A stretch of DNA of 64,000 bases from NCBI RefSeq assembly GCF_002812725.1, contig NZ_NMUN01000004.1, positions 186,001 to 250,000 of the forward strand. The letters run 5' to 3'. Source of the stretch: Microbacterium sp. BR1 (GTDB taxonomy: Bacteria > Actinomycetota > Actinomycetes > Actinomycetales > Microbacteriaceae). Each line of letters starts with the position of its first letter. The first letter of the stretch is position 1. Shown here in pieces: positions 6,631 through 14,444 of the stretch. The position numbers were made by a program, and so were the translations under genes. Under the pieces are notes generated by a model. It did not search any database. It saw only the letters and a program-made list of their open reading frames with translations, and was not told where the DNA came from.

Positions 6631-8739
6631 ATGTCAGAAGCAGGAATGTCCGCAGCGGGTACGCCGCAAGCGGGCCCGCCCACCATCACGCCCGAGCTCG
6701 TCAGCCTCGACGTCGATCTCGGGCTCGACAAGGCCGCGGTCATCCGCGCCCTGGCCGAGCGTGTCAACGCGCAGGGCCGCGCGACCGACGCGAGCGCGCT
6801 GTTCGACGCCGCCTGGGCGCGCGAGCAGACCGACGAGACGGGGCTTCCGGGCGGCATCGCCATCCCGCACGCCAAGACGGCGGCCGTGACGATCCCGTCG
6901 CTCGCGTTCGCGCGCCTCACGCCGGGCGTCGACTTCGGCGCCGATGACGGACCCGCCGACCTCGTGTTCCTGATCGCCGCACCCGCGGATGCCGCCGAGG
7001 CTCACCTCGCCGTGCTGTCGAAGCTCGCGCGCAATCTCATGCAGGACGACTTCACATCGGCGCTCCGCGCGGCGAAGACGGACGAAGAGGTCGTCTCGAT
7101 CGTGCGCGTCGCGATCGGCGAGGAGGATGCTCCGGCCCCGGCCGTCGCTCCCAGCACCGAAGACGCCGCCCCGATCGCCGAGCCCGCCACTGTCGCGCCG
7201 GTGACCGCCGAACACGGCCCCCGCCCGCGCATCGTCGCCGTCACGGCCTGTGCCACGGGCATCGCCCACACCTACATGGCCGCCGATGCCCTCGCCGCAG
7301 CGGGCAAGAAGGCCGACGTCGACGTGATCGTCGAGCCGCAGGGATCGAGCGGCTACAAGGCCCTCGACCCCGCGATCATCGCCGGAGCCGACGCCGTGAT
7401 CTTCGCGGTCGACGTCGACGTTCGTGAGCCGCAACGGTTCGCGGGCAAGCCGGTCATCCGCACGACGGTCAAGCGCGGCATCGACCACGCCGACGCGCTC
7501 GTCGCCGAGGCGGTGGCCGCGGCATCCGATCCGACCGCCGACCGCGTGCCCGCTTCGAACACCGACGGCTCGGCCGCCACGGCGAGCACCAGCACCGCGA
7601 ACGAGTCGGTCGGTGCGCGCATCAAGCGCTGGCTGCTCACGGGTGTCAGCTACATGATCCCGTTCGTCGCGGGTGGCGGTCTGCTGATCGCCCTCGGCTT
7701 CTTGCTCGCGGGGTACGAGGTGACGACCTTCGCGTCGACCGTCATCATCGAGAACTCGATCGTCGACCTGCCCGAGGGAGGCCTGGGTCAGTACCTCGGC
7801 TCGGTCGCCTTCGTGATCGGTGCGACCTCGATGGGCTTCCTCGTGCCCGTGCTCGCGGGCTTCATCGCCTTCGCGATCGCCGACCGGCCGGGTATCGCGC
7901 CCGGTTTCGTCGCCGGTGCCGTTGCGGTGCTCATGGGCGCCGGCTTCATCGGCGGCATGGTCGGTGGCGCTCTCGCCGGCTTCATCGCCTGGTGGATCGG
8001 TCGTCTGCCCGCGCCGCGCTGGCTGCGGGGCCTGATGCCCGTCGTGATCATCCCGCTGTTCGGGTCGATCTTCGCCTCGGGCCTCATGGTGCTGCTGCTC
8101 GGTCGCCCGATCGCGCAGCTCGTCGTTTGGCTGTCGGACTGGCTGAACAGCCTGACGGGCGCCTCGGCGATCGGCCTCGGCATCATCCTGGGACTCATGA
8201 TGTGCTTCGACCTGGGTGGCCCGGTCAACAAGGTCGCGTACACGTTCGCGACCGCGGGGCTGGCCGCCGCATCCACGAGCGACATCTACTCGGCGCCGTA
8301 CCTCATCATGGGTGCCGTCATGTGCGCCGGCATGGTTCCGCCGCTCGCGATGGCGCTGGCCTCGACCATCCTCGCCCGTCGCTCGTTCTCGCAGGTCGAG
8401 CGCGAGAACGGCAAGGCGGCCTGGCTGCTGGGTGCCGCGTTCATCTCGGAGGGCGCGATCCCGTTCGCCGCGGTCGACCCGCTGCGCGTCATCCCCGCCT
8501 CGATGCTCGGTGGAGCGGTCACGGGTGCGCTCAGCATGGCGTTCGGGGTCTCCTCGCTCGCCCCGCACGGTGGCATCTTCGTCTTCTTCGCCATCAACCC
8601 GATCTGGGGCTTCCTGATCGCCCTGGCCGCGGGCACGATCGTCGCCGCGTTCGCGGTCGTCGGCCTGAAGAAGTGGGTCCGCAAGCGCGAGCCCGTGGGT
8701 GAGGTCGCCCCGGCCGGAGCGGTTCCCGTCGCCGCCTGA
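6631..8739 (+). CDS. fruA: Fructose PTS permease, EIIA-EIIB-EIIC fusion
   Basis: This 702-residue enzyme II takes up and phosphorylates fructose. Its domains in order are EIIA (about 10-155; phosphorylated His80 in GIAIPHAKT), EIIB (about 200-300; phosphorylated Cys207 in TACATGIAHT), an Ala/Ser/Thr linker, and a membrane EIIC domain (about 325-690) with eight or more helices and the conserved MMCFDLGGPVNK and FISEGAIPFA segments. AGGAGG stands a short distance before ATG 6631. No HPr or enzyme I gene is nearby, so phosphate comes from general PTS proteins encoded elsewhere. A 20-bp-stem terminator follows at once. Confidence 0.95.
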   Translation: MSEAGMSAAGTPQAGPPTITPELVSLDVDLGLDKAAVIRALAERVNAQGRATDASALFDAAWAREQTDETGLPGGIAIPHAKTAAVTIPSLAFARLTPGVDFGADDGPADLVFLIAAPADAAEAHLAVLSKLARNLMQDDFTSALRAAKTDEEVVSIVRVAIGEEDAPAPAVAPSTEDAAPIAEPATVAPVTAEHGPRPRIVAVTACATGIAHTYMAADALAAAGKKADVDVIVEPQGSSGYKALDPAIIAGADAVIFAVDVDVREPQRFAGKPVIRTTVKRGIDHADALVAEAVAAASDPTADRVPASNTDGSAATASTSTANESVGARIKRWLLTGVSYMIPFVAGGGLLIALGFLLAGYEVTTFASTVIIENSIVDLPEGGLGQYLGSVAFVIGATSMGFLVPVLAGFIAFAIADRPGIAPGFVAGAVAVLMGAGFIGGMVGGALAGFIAWWIGRLPAPRWLRGLMPVVIIPLFGSIFASGLMVLLLGRPIAQLVVWLSDWLNSLTGASAIGLGIILGLMMCFDLGGPVNKVAYTFATAGLAAASTSDIYSAPYLIMGAVMCAGMVPPLAMALASTILARRSFSQVERENGKAAWLLGAAFISEGAIPFAAVDPLRVIPASMLGGAVTGALSMAFGVSSLAPHGGIFVFFAINPIWGFLIALAAGTIVAAFAVVGLKKWVRKREPVGEVAPAGAVPVAA

Positions 8740-8752
8740 CCAACATCACGCA

Positions 8753-8798
8753 GAACGGATGGCTCCCCTCGAGATTCTTCGAGGGGAGCCATCCGTTC
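8753..8798. terminator. Perfect 20-bp-stem terminator after fruA
   Basis: Left arm 8753-8772 and right arm 8779-8798 pair without a mismatch around a 6-base loop (GATTCT). It begins 14 bases after the fruA stop. There is no long T run, which is common for terminators in high-GC actinobacteria. Confidence 0.85.
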
Positions 8799-8820
8799 GC
8801 GTCGCCGTCCCGTCGCGGTG

Positions 8821-8881
8821 CGCGAAACTTCACTTGTGTCACGTTTTCGGACCTGAAACGTGACAGAGGTGAAGTCTCGCG
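8821..8881. repeat. 61-bp palindromic repeat, copy 1
   Basis: The element reads from CGCGAAACTTCACTTGTGTC to GAGGTGAAGTCTCGCG and can fold back on itself (ACTTCAC with GTGAAGT, TGTCACGTTT with AAACGTGACA). A 61-bp relative at 9597-9657 matches at about 51 of 61 positions. The two copies bracket the gene at 8906-9556. It looks like a REP-type or mobile hairpin unit rather than a simple terminator. Confidence 0.75.
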
Positions 8882-8905
8882 CGGCGGGGGTGGGGGAGTG
8901 CCGCG

Positions 8906-9556
8906 CTAAGCGTCCTGCGCGTCGACGCGATCGCGGCGGTGCACGAGCGCGCTGAGGGGTTGCGCGAGGGCGAGCAGCAGCAGGGGCCACAGGCTCGTGG
9001 ACGGGAAGACGATCGCGATGAGCAGCGCGAGCGCCCCGAGCGGAACGGACAACCAGTCGGTCCAGGAGGTGCGCGCGGCCGGAGCATCCGGTCCTCGCAG
9101 TCCCCGGCGCACGATGATCTCCTTCTGCAGCCGGATGGCGACGATGGTCGCGAGGATCGTGGCGATGTAGATGCCGGAGCCGAGCGCGGTGTTGTCGGAG
9201 GTCTCGACGACCATGACGGTCGGCAGCGGGAGGAACGCGATGGCCGCGACCCAGAGCAGGTTCGCGTTGATCAGCGAGGGCGTGGTCGCGATGACGTCGA
9301 TGTAGACGCGGTGGTGCATCTTCCAGAACGACGCGATGAGCACGAAGCTCAGCGCCGCGGCGAGCAGGCTGAGGGCGTTGTCGTGGAAGAACGCGGCCGC
9401 GGTCTTGGTGCGGTACTCCTGTGCCGCGTCGATGAGCGGCAGGACGATCAGGGTGATCGCGATCGCGACGACGGCGTCGGTGAAGGTGACGAGGCGTTCG
9501 ACGCCGCGCTCGCGTGATCGGGCCGTCTGCGCTGCGGTGGGCGTTTCCATGCCCAC
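8906..9556 (-). CDS. TMEM175/DUF1211-family membrane protein (potassium channel-like)
   Basis: This 216-residue protein has six predicted membrane helices. The first carries RLVTFTDAVVAIAITLIVLP, matching the R-x3-(F/W)-(S/T)-D-A signature of the TMEM175/DUF1211 family, whose characterised bacterial members conduct potassium as tetramers. A second in-frame ATG six bases in (9550) could be the start. No partner gene is evident. It is a single-gene unit, enclosed by the two palindromic repeats and reading opposite to fruA. The family assignment is firm; channel function is inferred. Confidence 0.82.
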   Translation of the reverse strand: MGMETPTAAQTARSRERGVERLVTFTDAVVAIAITLIVLPLIDAAQEYRTKTAAAFFHDNALSLLAAALSFVLIASFWKMHHRVYIDVIATTPSLINANLLWVAAIAFLPLPTVMVVETSDNTALGSGIYIATILATIVAIRLQKEIIVRRGLRGPDAPAARTSWTDWLSVPLGALALLIAIVFPSTSLWPLLLLALAQPLSALVHRRDRVDAQDA

Positions 9557-9596
9557 ATTCTGTCGGCTCGGCTCGCCACACCCCGCGCACCACGGG

Positions 9597-9657
9597 CGCG
9601 AGACTCCACTTGTGTCTCGTTCTCGCGCCCGAAACGCGACAGAGCTGACGTCTCGCG
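9597..9657. repeat. 61-bp palindromic repeat, copy 2
   Basis: It reads from CGCGAGACTCCACTTGTGTC to CAGAGCTGACGTCTCGCG and shares length, orientation and about 51 of 61 bases with the copy at 8821-8881. It lies between the start of the TMEM175-like gene and the end of the lipoprotein gene, so it could influence expression of the former. Symmetry is weaker here (GCGAGAC with GTCTCGC at the ends). Confidence 0.72.
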
Positions 9658-9668
9658 GATGGTCGGGG

Positions 9669-10082
9669 TCAGTCCTGGGGGAGGACTTCTACCGTGTAGC
9701 CGGCCAGGTCTTGGTCGACCGGGAGCTCGAAGGTCGTCGGGCCGAGGTCTGCCGTGCAGGGCCCCTCGGTGTCGCTCGAGATCGAGAGCGACACCGTGTC
9801 GTCCGCGATCTCATCGATCTCGGGGATGTTCGGGCAGCTGCCCGAGCCGAGCGTCGTGACGATGAGGTATCCGTCGGTCGCCCAGGCCCGCACCGCCGGC
9901 CCCAGCGGGTCGGGTGTCTCGTCGATGCCGGTCACGACGAGGGCCTGGCCGGTGTGGGTGGGTTCGCCACGCACGCCGCCGTGATCCGGCTCGGACGGGC
10001 CGCAGGCGCTGAGCGCGAGTGCCGCGGCAGCGAGTCCGGCCGCGACGAGGCCGATCCGTGGGGTGCGTGCGTGGCGAGGCAT
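9669..10082 (-). CDS. Small predicted lipoprotein of unknown function
   Basis: This 137-residue protein starts with a signal peptide ending in the lipobox LALSAC, giving a lipid-anchored Cys27 on the outer face of the membrane. The mature part of about 110 residues has two cysteines (in GSCPNIP and GPCTAD) that may form a disulfide, and reads like a small beta-rich domain. No family is recognised. It lies nine bases downstream of the hydrolase gene and is probably co-transcribed with it. Confidence 0.75.
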   Translation of the reverse strand: MPRHARTPRIGLVAAGLAAAALALSACGPSEPDHGGVRGEPTHTGQALVVTGIDETPDPLGPAVRAWATDGYLIVTTLGSGSCPNIPEIDEIADDTVSLSISSDTEGPCTADLGPTTFELPVDQDLAGYTVEVLPQD

Positions 10083-10091
10083 CCGGATGTC

Positions 10092-10730
10092 CTAGATGTC
10101 GATCGATTCGCCGGGTTCGACCAGCAGGAATTCGCCGCCGCCCTGGGCGGTGGCCCACTGCAGGCGGGCGCGGTGCATGTCGCGTCCGACGACCGAGAGG
10201 GTCATGTCGTGGGTGCCGAAGGCGCGGCGGGGCTTCACGGCCAGGACGAAGTCGATGGCGTCGGCGATCTTGAGCCAGGGGGCGCCGAGGGGTGCGGCGA
10301 GCACCTTGACGTCGACGCCTTCGGGGACGGCGTAGGAGTCGCCGGGGTAGTAGAAGACGTCGTTGACGAGCACGCCGACGTTCTGGATCTGGGGGATGGA
10401 GCTGTGGATGATCTCGTGTGCGCCGCCGAAGAAGCGGAGGGTGAAGGGTTCGATCACGACGGTGTCGCCGGGCCCGATGACGGTGATGTCGTAGTCGGGT
10501 GCGGCGCTCGCGACGCCTTCGGGTCCGTAGATCGGGACGCCGGGGGAGGACTTGCGGATGCGGTCGAGTTGTTCGGGTGTCCAGTGGTCGGGGTGTTCGT
10601 GGGTGAGGACGACGGCGACGACGCCGGTGAGGTCGGGGAAGGGTGTGCTGAGCGACCCCGGGTCGATGACGAGCGAGCGCCCGGCTTCTTCGAGGAGGAG
10701 GGCGGCGTGTTCGTTCTTGGTGAGGCGCAT
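10092..10730 (-). CDS. Metallo-beta-lactamase-fold hydrolase (UlaG-like)
   Basis: This 212-residue protein has the metal motif THEHPDHW (HxHxDH) at about residues 45-52, a further ligand in GAHEIIH and a late GTHD. The short form and lack of extra domains match the UlaG-like group, whose members hydrolyse varied phosphate or lactone substrates, so the substrate cannot be named. I start at MRLTKNEHAALLL (10730), because the open frame upstream runs into the promoter of tRNA-Glu. It is divergent from the tRNA gene. Confidence 0.82.
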   Translation of the reverse strand: MRLTKNEHAALLLEEAGRSLVIDPGSLSTPFPDLTGVVAVVLTHEHPDHWTPEQLDRIRKSSPGVPIYGPEGVASAAPDYDITVIGPGDTVVIEPFTLRFFGGAHEIIHSSIPQIQNVGVLVNDVFYYPGDSYAVPEGVDVKVLAAPLGAPWLKIADAIDFVLAVKPRRAFGTHDMTLSVVGRDMHRARLQWATAQGGGEFLLVEPGESIDI

Positions 10731-10792
10731 TCCTGAAGTCAACCGCGTTGCTGAGCCCCCGAGCAAGCGTCGCTCCCGGGGCGGGCGCTGAT

Positions 10793-10821
10793 TTGTCGCT
10801 CCGGATTCTGCGTGGCATACT
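10793..10821 (+). promoter_or_regulatory. Promoter of tRNA-Glu
   Basis: TTGTCG (10793-10798) and CATACT (10816-10821) are separated by exactly 17 bases, and the tRNA begins 19 bases further on. Both boxes are close to the housekeeping sigma consensus and stand out in this GC-rich sequence. Confidence 0.6.
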
Positions 10822-10839
10822 TGTACGGTTGTCTTGTGA

Positions 10840-10912
10840 GGCCCCATCGTATAGCGGCCTAGTACGCCGCCCTCTCACGGCGGTAACGCGGGTTCGAATC
10901 CCGCTGGGGTCA
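10840..10912 (+). tRNA. tRNA-Glu (anticodon CTC)
   Basis: The 73 bases fold as a cloverleaf: acceptor GGCCCCA with TGGGGTC (one G-T pair), anticodon stem CCGCC/GGCGG around loop CTCTCAC with anticodon CTC at 10874-10876, and T arm GCGGG-TTCGAAT-CCCGC. It reads GAG codons, the main Glu codon here. CCA is not fully encoded (the 3' end is followed by CAAAC). A good terminator follows after eight bases. Confidence 0.96.
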
Positions 10913-10920
10913 CAAACGAC

Positions 10921-10950
10921 AAAATCCCCCGGATTCCCGGGGGATTTTTT
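10921..10950 (+). terminator. Rho-independent terminator of tRNA-Glu
   Basis: A 12-bp perfect stem (AAAATCCCCCGG with CCGGGGGATTTT) has a 4-base loop ATTC and runs into TTTTTT. It is a textbook intrinsic terminator. The next 217 bases (10951-11167) hold no gene that I can support. Confidence 0.93.
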
Positions 10951-11167
10951 CGTTTCTGTCCCCATCAGGACGAGGTCCCGTATACGCGGGTGGGCCCACG
11001 CCGCGAGGGGCCCCGGGCGCCGCGCAGCGGCGTTCGGGGTAGCGGTGGGGGCGAATCCCGCCCGGCCTTCCGAGTTCCAGCGGGGCGCTCACTGAGCGCT
11101 CCGCGTCACCCGGTCTTTTGCACTTCCGCACTTCCCGCGGCAGCCCACTTCTCGCGGCAGCCACCCC

Positions 11168-12229
11168 TCAGCGCCCCGCCCCACCCAACTCGCCCCGCAC
11201 GATCTCCGCGCCCGCGCTCAGTGCCCCCAACTTCCCGAGCGCAACACTCCGAGGTAGCGGCGCCATGCCGCAGTTCGTGCTCGGGATGAGCTTGTCGGCA
11301 TCCACGAACGTGAGCGCCTTACGCAGCGTGGCCGCGACATCGTCGGCCGTCTCGATCGTTTCGCTCGCCACATCGATTGTCCCGAGCATGACCCTCTTGC
11401 CGCGGATGAGCTCCACGAGCTCCAGAGGTACCCGAGAGTTCTGCGCCTCCAGCGACACGGTGTCGATCGATGAGCGCTGCAGGAGCGGGAACGTCGCCTC
11501 GTACTGGCGCCACTCCGACCCCAGCGTTTCTTTCCAGTCGGTGTTGGCCTTGATGCCGTACCCGTAGCAAATGTGCACGACGGTTTCGGCCCTCAACCCT
11601 TCGGCTGCCCGTTCCAGTGCTGCGATGCCCCAGTCCTGAACCTCGTCGAAGAAGACGTTGAACGCCGGCTCGTCGAACTGAATGATGTCGACCCCTGCCG
11701 CCTCCAGCTCGCGCGCCTCTTGGTTGAGGATCGTCGCGAACTCCCACGCGAGCTTCTCGCGGCTCTTGTAGTGGGCGTCGTAGAGGGTGTCGATCATGGT
11801 CATCGGGCCAGGCAACGCCCACTTGATCGGCTGGTCGGTCTGCTGGCGTAAAAACCGAGCGTCCTCGACGAACACCGGTTTCTCGCGGCTGACCGCGCCC
11901 ACGACGGTCGGCACGCTCGCGTCGTAGCGATTCCGGATGCGCACGGTTTCGCGCCGGTCGAAGTCGACCCCGCTCAGGTGCTCGATGAACGTCGTGACGA
12001 AGTGCTGCCGGGTCTGTTCGCCGTCGCTGATGATGTCGACGCCGGCGCGTTGCTGTTCGTGCACGGCCGAGCGCAACGCATCCTGTTTGCCCTCGACCAA
12101 CTCCTCGCCCTCGAGCTTCCACGGGGACCAGAGGGTCTCGGGCTCAGCCAGCCACAACGGCTTCGGCAGACTTCCGACGATCGAGGTGGGCAAGAGCTTC
12201 TGCATGAGAGGTGACTTTCCGGTGCTCAT
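11168..12229 (-). CDS. mesD: Folate-independent methionine synthase (MetE core domain, MesD type)
   Basis: This 353-residue protein corresponds only to the C-terminal catalytic barrel of cobalamin-independent methionine synthase and lacks the folate-binding N-terminal half. Zinc ligands are visible: His and Cys in VVHICYGYG, the Glu in SLEAQNS and the late Cys in STNCGMAPL. It begins around LLPTSIVGSLPKP, where homocysteine binds. The gene upstream is a DUF1852 protein; that pairing marks the MesD/MesX system, which makes methionine from homocysteine with an unknown, oxygen-dependent methyl donor. I start at 12229 because ATGA overlaps the mesX stop; ATG 12205 is an alternative. Confidence 0.85.
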   Translation of the reverse strand: MSTGKSPLMQKLLPTSIVGSLPKPLWLAEPETLWSPWKLEGEELVEGKQDALRSAVHEQQRAGVDIISDGEQTRQHFVTTFIEHLSGVDFDRRETVRIRNRYDASVPTVVGAVSREKPVFVEDARFLRQQTDQPIKWALPGPMTMIDTLYDAHYKSREKLAWEFATILNQEARELEAAGVDIIQFDEPAFNVFFDEVQDWGIAALERAAEGLRAETVVHICYGYGIKANTDWKETLGSEWRQYEATFPLLQRSSIDTVSLEAQNSRVPLELVELIRGKRVMLGTIDVASETIETADDVAATLRKALTFVDADKLIPSTNCGMAPLPRSVALGKLGALSAGAEIVRGELGGAGR

Positions 12230-13218
12230 CGGACGGGCGCGGGGTAGGAGGCGGCCCACTGCGCCAGCACTTTGCGGTGCCGCCGGACGAAGTGTTCTTC
12301 GGTGTACTTGCCCTGGGTGACCGCGAGCTTGCTGCGCTCGACGCGGTCGTAGTCGATCTGGGTGCGCGAGTAGTCCTGCTGGTCCAGGCTCGGCTGGTAC
12401 ACGGCGGCGGCGGCCGCGTTGGCGTTGTAGATCTCGGGACGATAGATCTTCTGGAACGTCTCCATCGTGCTGATCGTGCCGATGAGCTGCAGGTTCGAGT
12501 AGTCGTTCAGCAGGTCGCCGCGGAAGTAGAACGCGAGCGGCGCCACGCTGCCGGGCGGCATGAAATAGCGCGCCCGCAGCCCCATCTTCGCGAAGTACTC
12601 ATCGGTCAGCGACGACTCGTCCTGCAGGTACTCGACTCCGAGAATCGGATGCCTGTTCTCGCTGCGGCGGTAGGTCTTGCTCGTGGACACACTGATGCAG
12701 ATCACCGGCGGCATGCGGAATCGTTCCTGATACGCGGGGGAATCGAGGAAGTTCTGGAACAGCTTGCCGTGCAGGTCGCCAAAGTCGTCGGGCACGGCCA
12801 TGTCGGTCGGGGCGTTCTTGATCGCCGGGAGCAGCACGCTGAAGTCGTAGTCGCGCACGTACGACGAGAAGTTGTTGCCGACGATTCCGTGGTGACGCTG
12901 GCCGGTGTGTCGATCGAGGATCTGGATGTCGAGGACTTCGAGCAGCGGAAACTCCTGGTCTTCGCCCTCGGCCGTGAACCGCATGGCCACCGACACGATG
13001 TCGAGTTCGACGGTGTAGCGGTCGCCGGTCGGGTTGTCCCAGTGCGCGAGGGCGTTGAACCGGTTGTCGATCATCGCCAGGGCGTTGCGCAGGTTCCTCT
13101 GCCGATCGGCACCGCGCGCGAGGTTGGCAAAGTTGGTGGTGATGCGTGAGCTCTCCGACGGCGAGTAGTCCTCGTCGAAGCGGGTGGTGGTGATGTGGAA
13201 CGTGAAGGCGTTCGCCAT
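12226..13218 (-). CDS. mesX: DUF1852 protein, partner of methionine synthase (MesX)
   Basis: This 330-residue protein matches the DUF1852 family along its length (MANAFTFHITTTRFDEDYSP at the start, KLAVTQGKYTEEHF near the end). There is no signal peptide or membrane helix, so it is cytoplasmic. Published genetics (from memory) show that DUF1852 proteins are needed together with MesD-type methionine synthases in aerobic bacteria; the chemistry is not known. The stop overlaps mesD by ATGA, indicating a two-gene operon. It is divergent from a LysR regulator over a 124-base gap. No clear ribosome site precedes ATG 13218. Confidence 0.85.
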   Translation of the reverse strand: MANAFTFHITTTRFDEDYSPSESSRITTNFANLARGADRQRNLRNALAMIDNRFNALAHWDNPTGDRYTVELDIVSVAMRFTAEGEDQEFPLLEVLDIQILDRHTGQRHHGIVGNNFSSYVRDYDFSVLLPAIKNAPTDMAVPDDFGDLHGKLFQNFLDSPAYQERFRMPPVICISVSTSKTYRRSENRHPILGVEYLQDESSLTDEYFAKMGLRARYFMPPGSVAPLAFYFRGDLLNDYSNLQLIGTISTMETFQKIYRPEIYNANAAAAAVYQPSLDQQDYSRTQIDYDRVERSKLAVTQGKYTEEHFVRRHRKVLAQWAASYPAPVR

Positions 13219-13329
13219 GAGCGGTCCATCCAGTGGCTGATCGGCCGGGTTCGGCCGCGCGGGAGTCGGTGGCTCTATCGTGAGGTCGAGGTAGACATAT
13301 CGAGTAACTCGCCGAGACTATGCATCCAT

Positions 13330-13344
13330 ATAGCATTTAGCTAT
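13330..13344. promoter_or_regulatory. Palindrome over the LysR start codon (candidate autoregulatory site)
   Basis: ATAGC-ATTTA-GCTAT has perfect 5-bp arms, and the last base pairs of its right arm include the ATG of the LysR gene (13343). It is part of a short AT-rich stretch (13296-13344) in the mesX/LysR divergent promoter. A regulator bound here would block its own gene. This is inferred from symmetry and place. Confidence 0.4.
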
Positions 13345-14284
13345 GGCTCGGGAAACCAGCGGGATCACGCTGCAGCAGCTGCACTACTTCATCGAGGTTG
13401 CGGCAGAGGGATCGATCAGCGCCGCCGCCGACCTGCTCTACGTCTCGCAGCCGACCATGTCGGCCGCGATGAAAGAGCTCGAGTCGCGGGTTGGTCGTGC
13501 CCTGCTGCTGCGCTCGGCGCGCGGGGTCACGCTCACCGCCGATGGTGCGGAGTTTCTGGGGTATGCCCGGCAGGTCGTCGAGCAGGCCGAGTTGCTCGAG
13601 CAGCGGTACCTGGGGCGGCCGCCGTCGCGGCGCCTGCTGGGGGTGTCGGCGCAGCACTACTCGTTCGCGGTCGATGCGATGGTGCGGATGGTCAAGGCCA
13701 GTGGGGCGGCCGAGTACGAGTTCTCGCTGCGCGAGACGCGGACGTGGGACATCATCGAGGATGTCCGGACGCTCCGGAGCGAGTTGGGCATCCTGTATCG
13801 AAACGACTTCAACCGGAACGTCATCGACAAGCTGCTTCGCGACTCGGGCCTCGCGTTTCGCCCGCTATTCTTCGCCGAGCCGCACATATTCATTTCGCGG
13901 AAGAATCCGCTCGCCGCGCGGGATCGTGTGACGCTCGACGATCTCGCGGATCTGCCGCGATGGACGTTCGATCAGGGGGCGAACAACTCGTTCTATTTCG
14001 CCGAAGAGATCCTCTCGACGCTGTCGAGCAAGCAAGAGATTCGGGTGTCGGATCGCGCGACCATCTTCAACCTCATGATCGGGCTCGACGGCTACACGAT
14101 CTCGACGGGCATCATCAGCGACGACCTCGACCCCGAGATCGTCGCGATCCGGCTCGACGTCGACGAGCGCATCGAGATCGGATGGATCGGCCACTCCGCC
14201 ATCCCGCTGACAGATCAGGCGCAGCGCTACCTCGCCGAGGTGCGCGCTGTTGTTGCGGGGTTTGGGGTGGAGCTGCTGGGGTAG
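13343..14284 (+). CDS. LysR-family regulator divergent from mesXD
   Basis: This 313-residue protein has the LysR winged helix-turn-helix at residues 8-68 (LQQLHYFIEVAAEGSISAAA then LYVSQPTMSAAMKELE) and a periplasmic-binding-like effector domain from about 95. LysR regulators usually control the gene they diverge from, so mesXD is the likely target, with a methionine-pathway metabolite such as homocysteine as a plausible co-inducer. The coding sequence is slightly less GC-rich than its surroundings. The start codon sits inside a palindrome, so the transcript may have little or no leader. Confidence 0.88.
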   Translation: MARETSGITLQQLHYFIEVAAEGSISAAADLLYVSQPTMSAAMKELESRVGRALLLRSARGVTLTADGAEFLGYARQVVEQAELLEQRYLGRPPSRRLLGVSAQHYSFAVDAMVRMVKASGAAEYEFSLRETRTWDIIEDVRTLRSELGILYRNDFNRNVIDKLLRDSGLAFRPLFFAEPHIFISRKNPLAARDRVTLDDLADLPRWTFDQGANNSFYFAEEILSTLSSKQEIRVSDRATIFNLMIGLDGYTISTGIISDDLDPEIVAIRLDVDERIEIGWIGHSAIPLTDQAQRYLAEVRAVVAGFGVELLG

Positions 14285-14327
14285 GTAGGAGTGGGGGATA
14301 CTGCCGCATTGGTGCTGCCCGCGTCGA

Positions 14328-14347
14328 GTATCGCTTATCGGCGATAC
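14328..14347. promoter_or_regulatory. Palindrome upstream of the restriction operon
   Basis: GTATCGC-TTATCG-GCGATAC has perfect 7-bp arms with a 6-base spacer and lies about 100 bases before hsdM. It could be an operator or a short terminator of the LysR gene; without a T run, I favour an operator. No controller-protein gene is adjacent. Confidence 0.4.
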
Positions 14348-14444
14348 CGCCTACGCCGAGCGCCTCGCCGGGTAGCCCGGACGGCTACGGTGAGAACGAA
14401 CCCGATGCACTGACCCGAGTGCTCGCATGCAGGAGACGGACAAC

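Noticed and set aside
3695..6631. Very long minus-strand frame (978 codons) across the response regulator and fructose genes
   Set aside because: It is Arg/Pro/Ser-rich and low in hydrophobic structure, lies opposite three well-supported genes, and is a codon-bias shadow of GC-rich DNA. The same holds for 30289-34125 and other long opposite-strand frames.
10951..11167. Possible attachment site or gene island boundary next to tRNA-Glu
   Set aside because: CGAATCCCGC of the tRNA recurs near 11050, but only 10 bases match, no integrase is nearby, and the adjacent genes are metabolic. I see no mobile element here.
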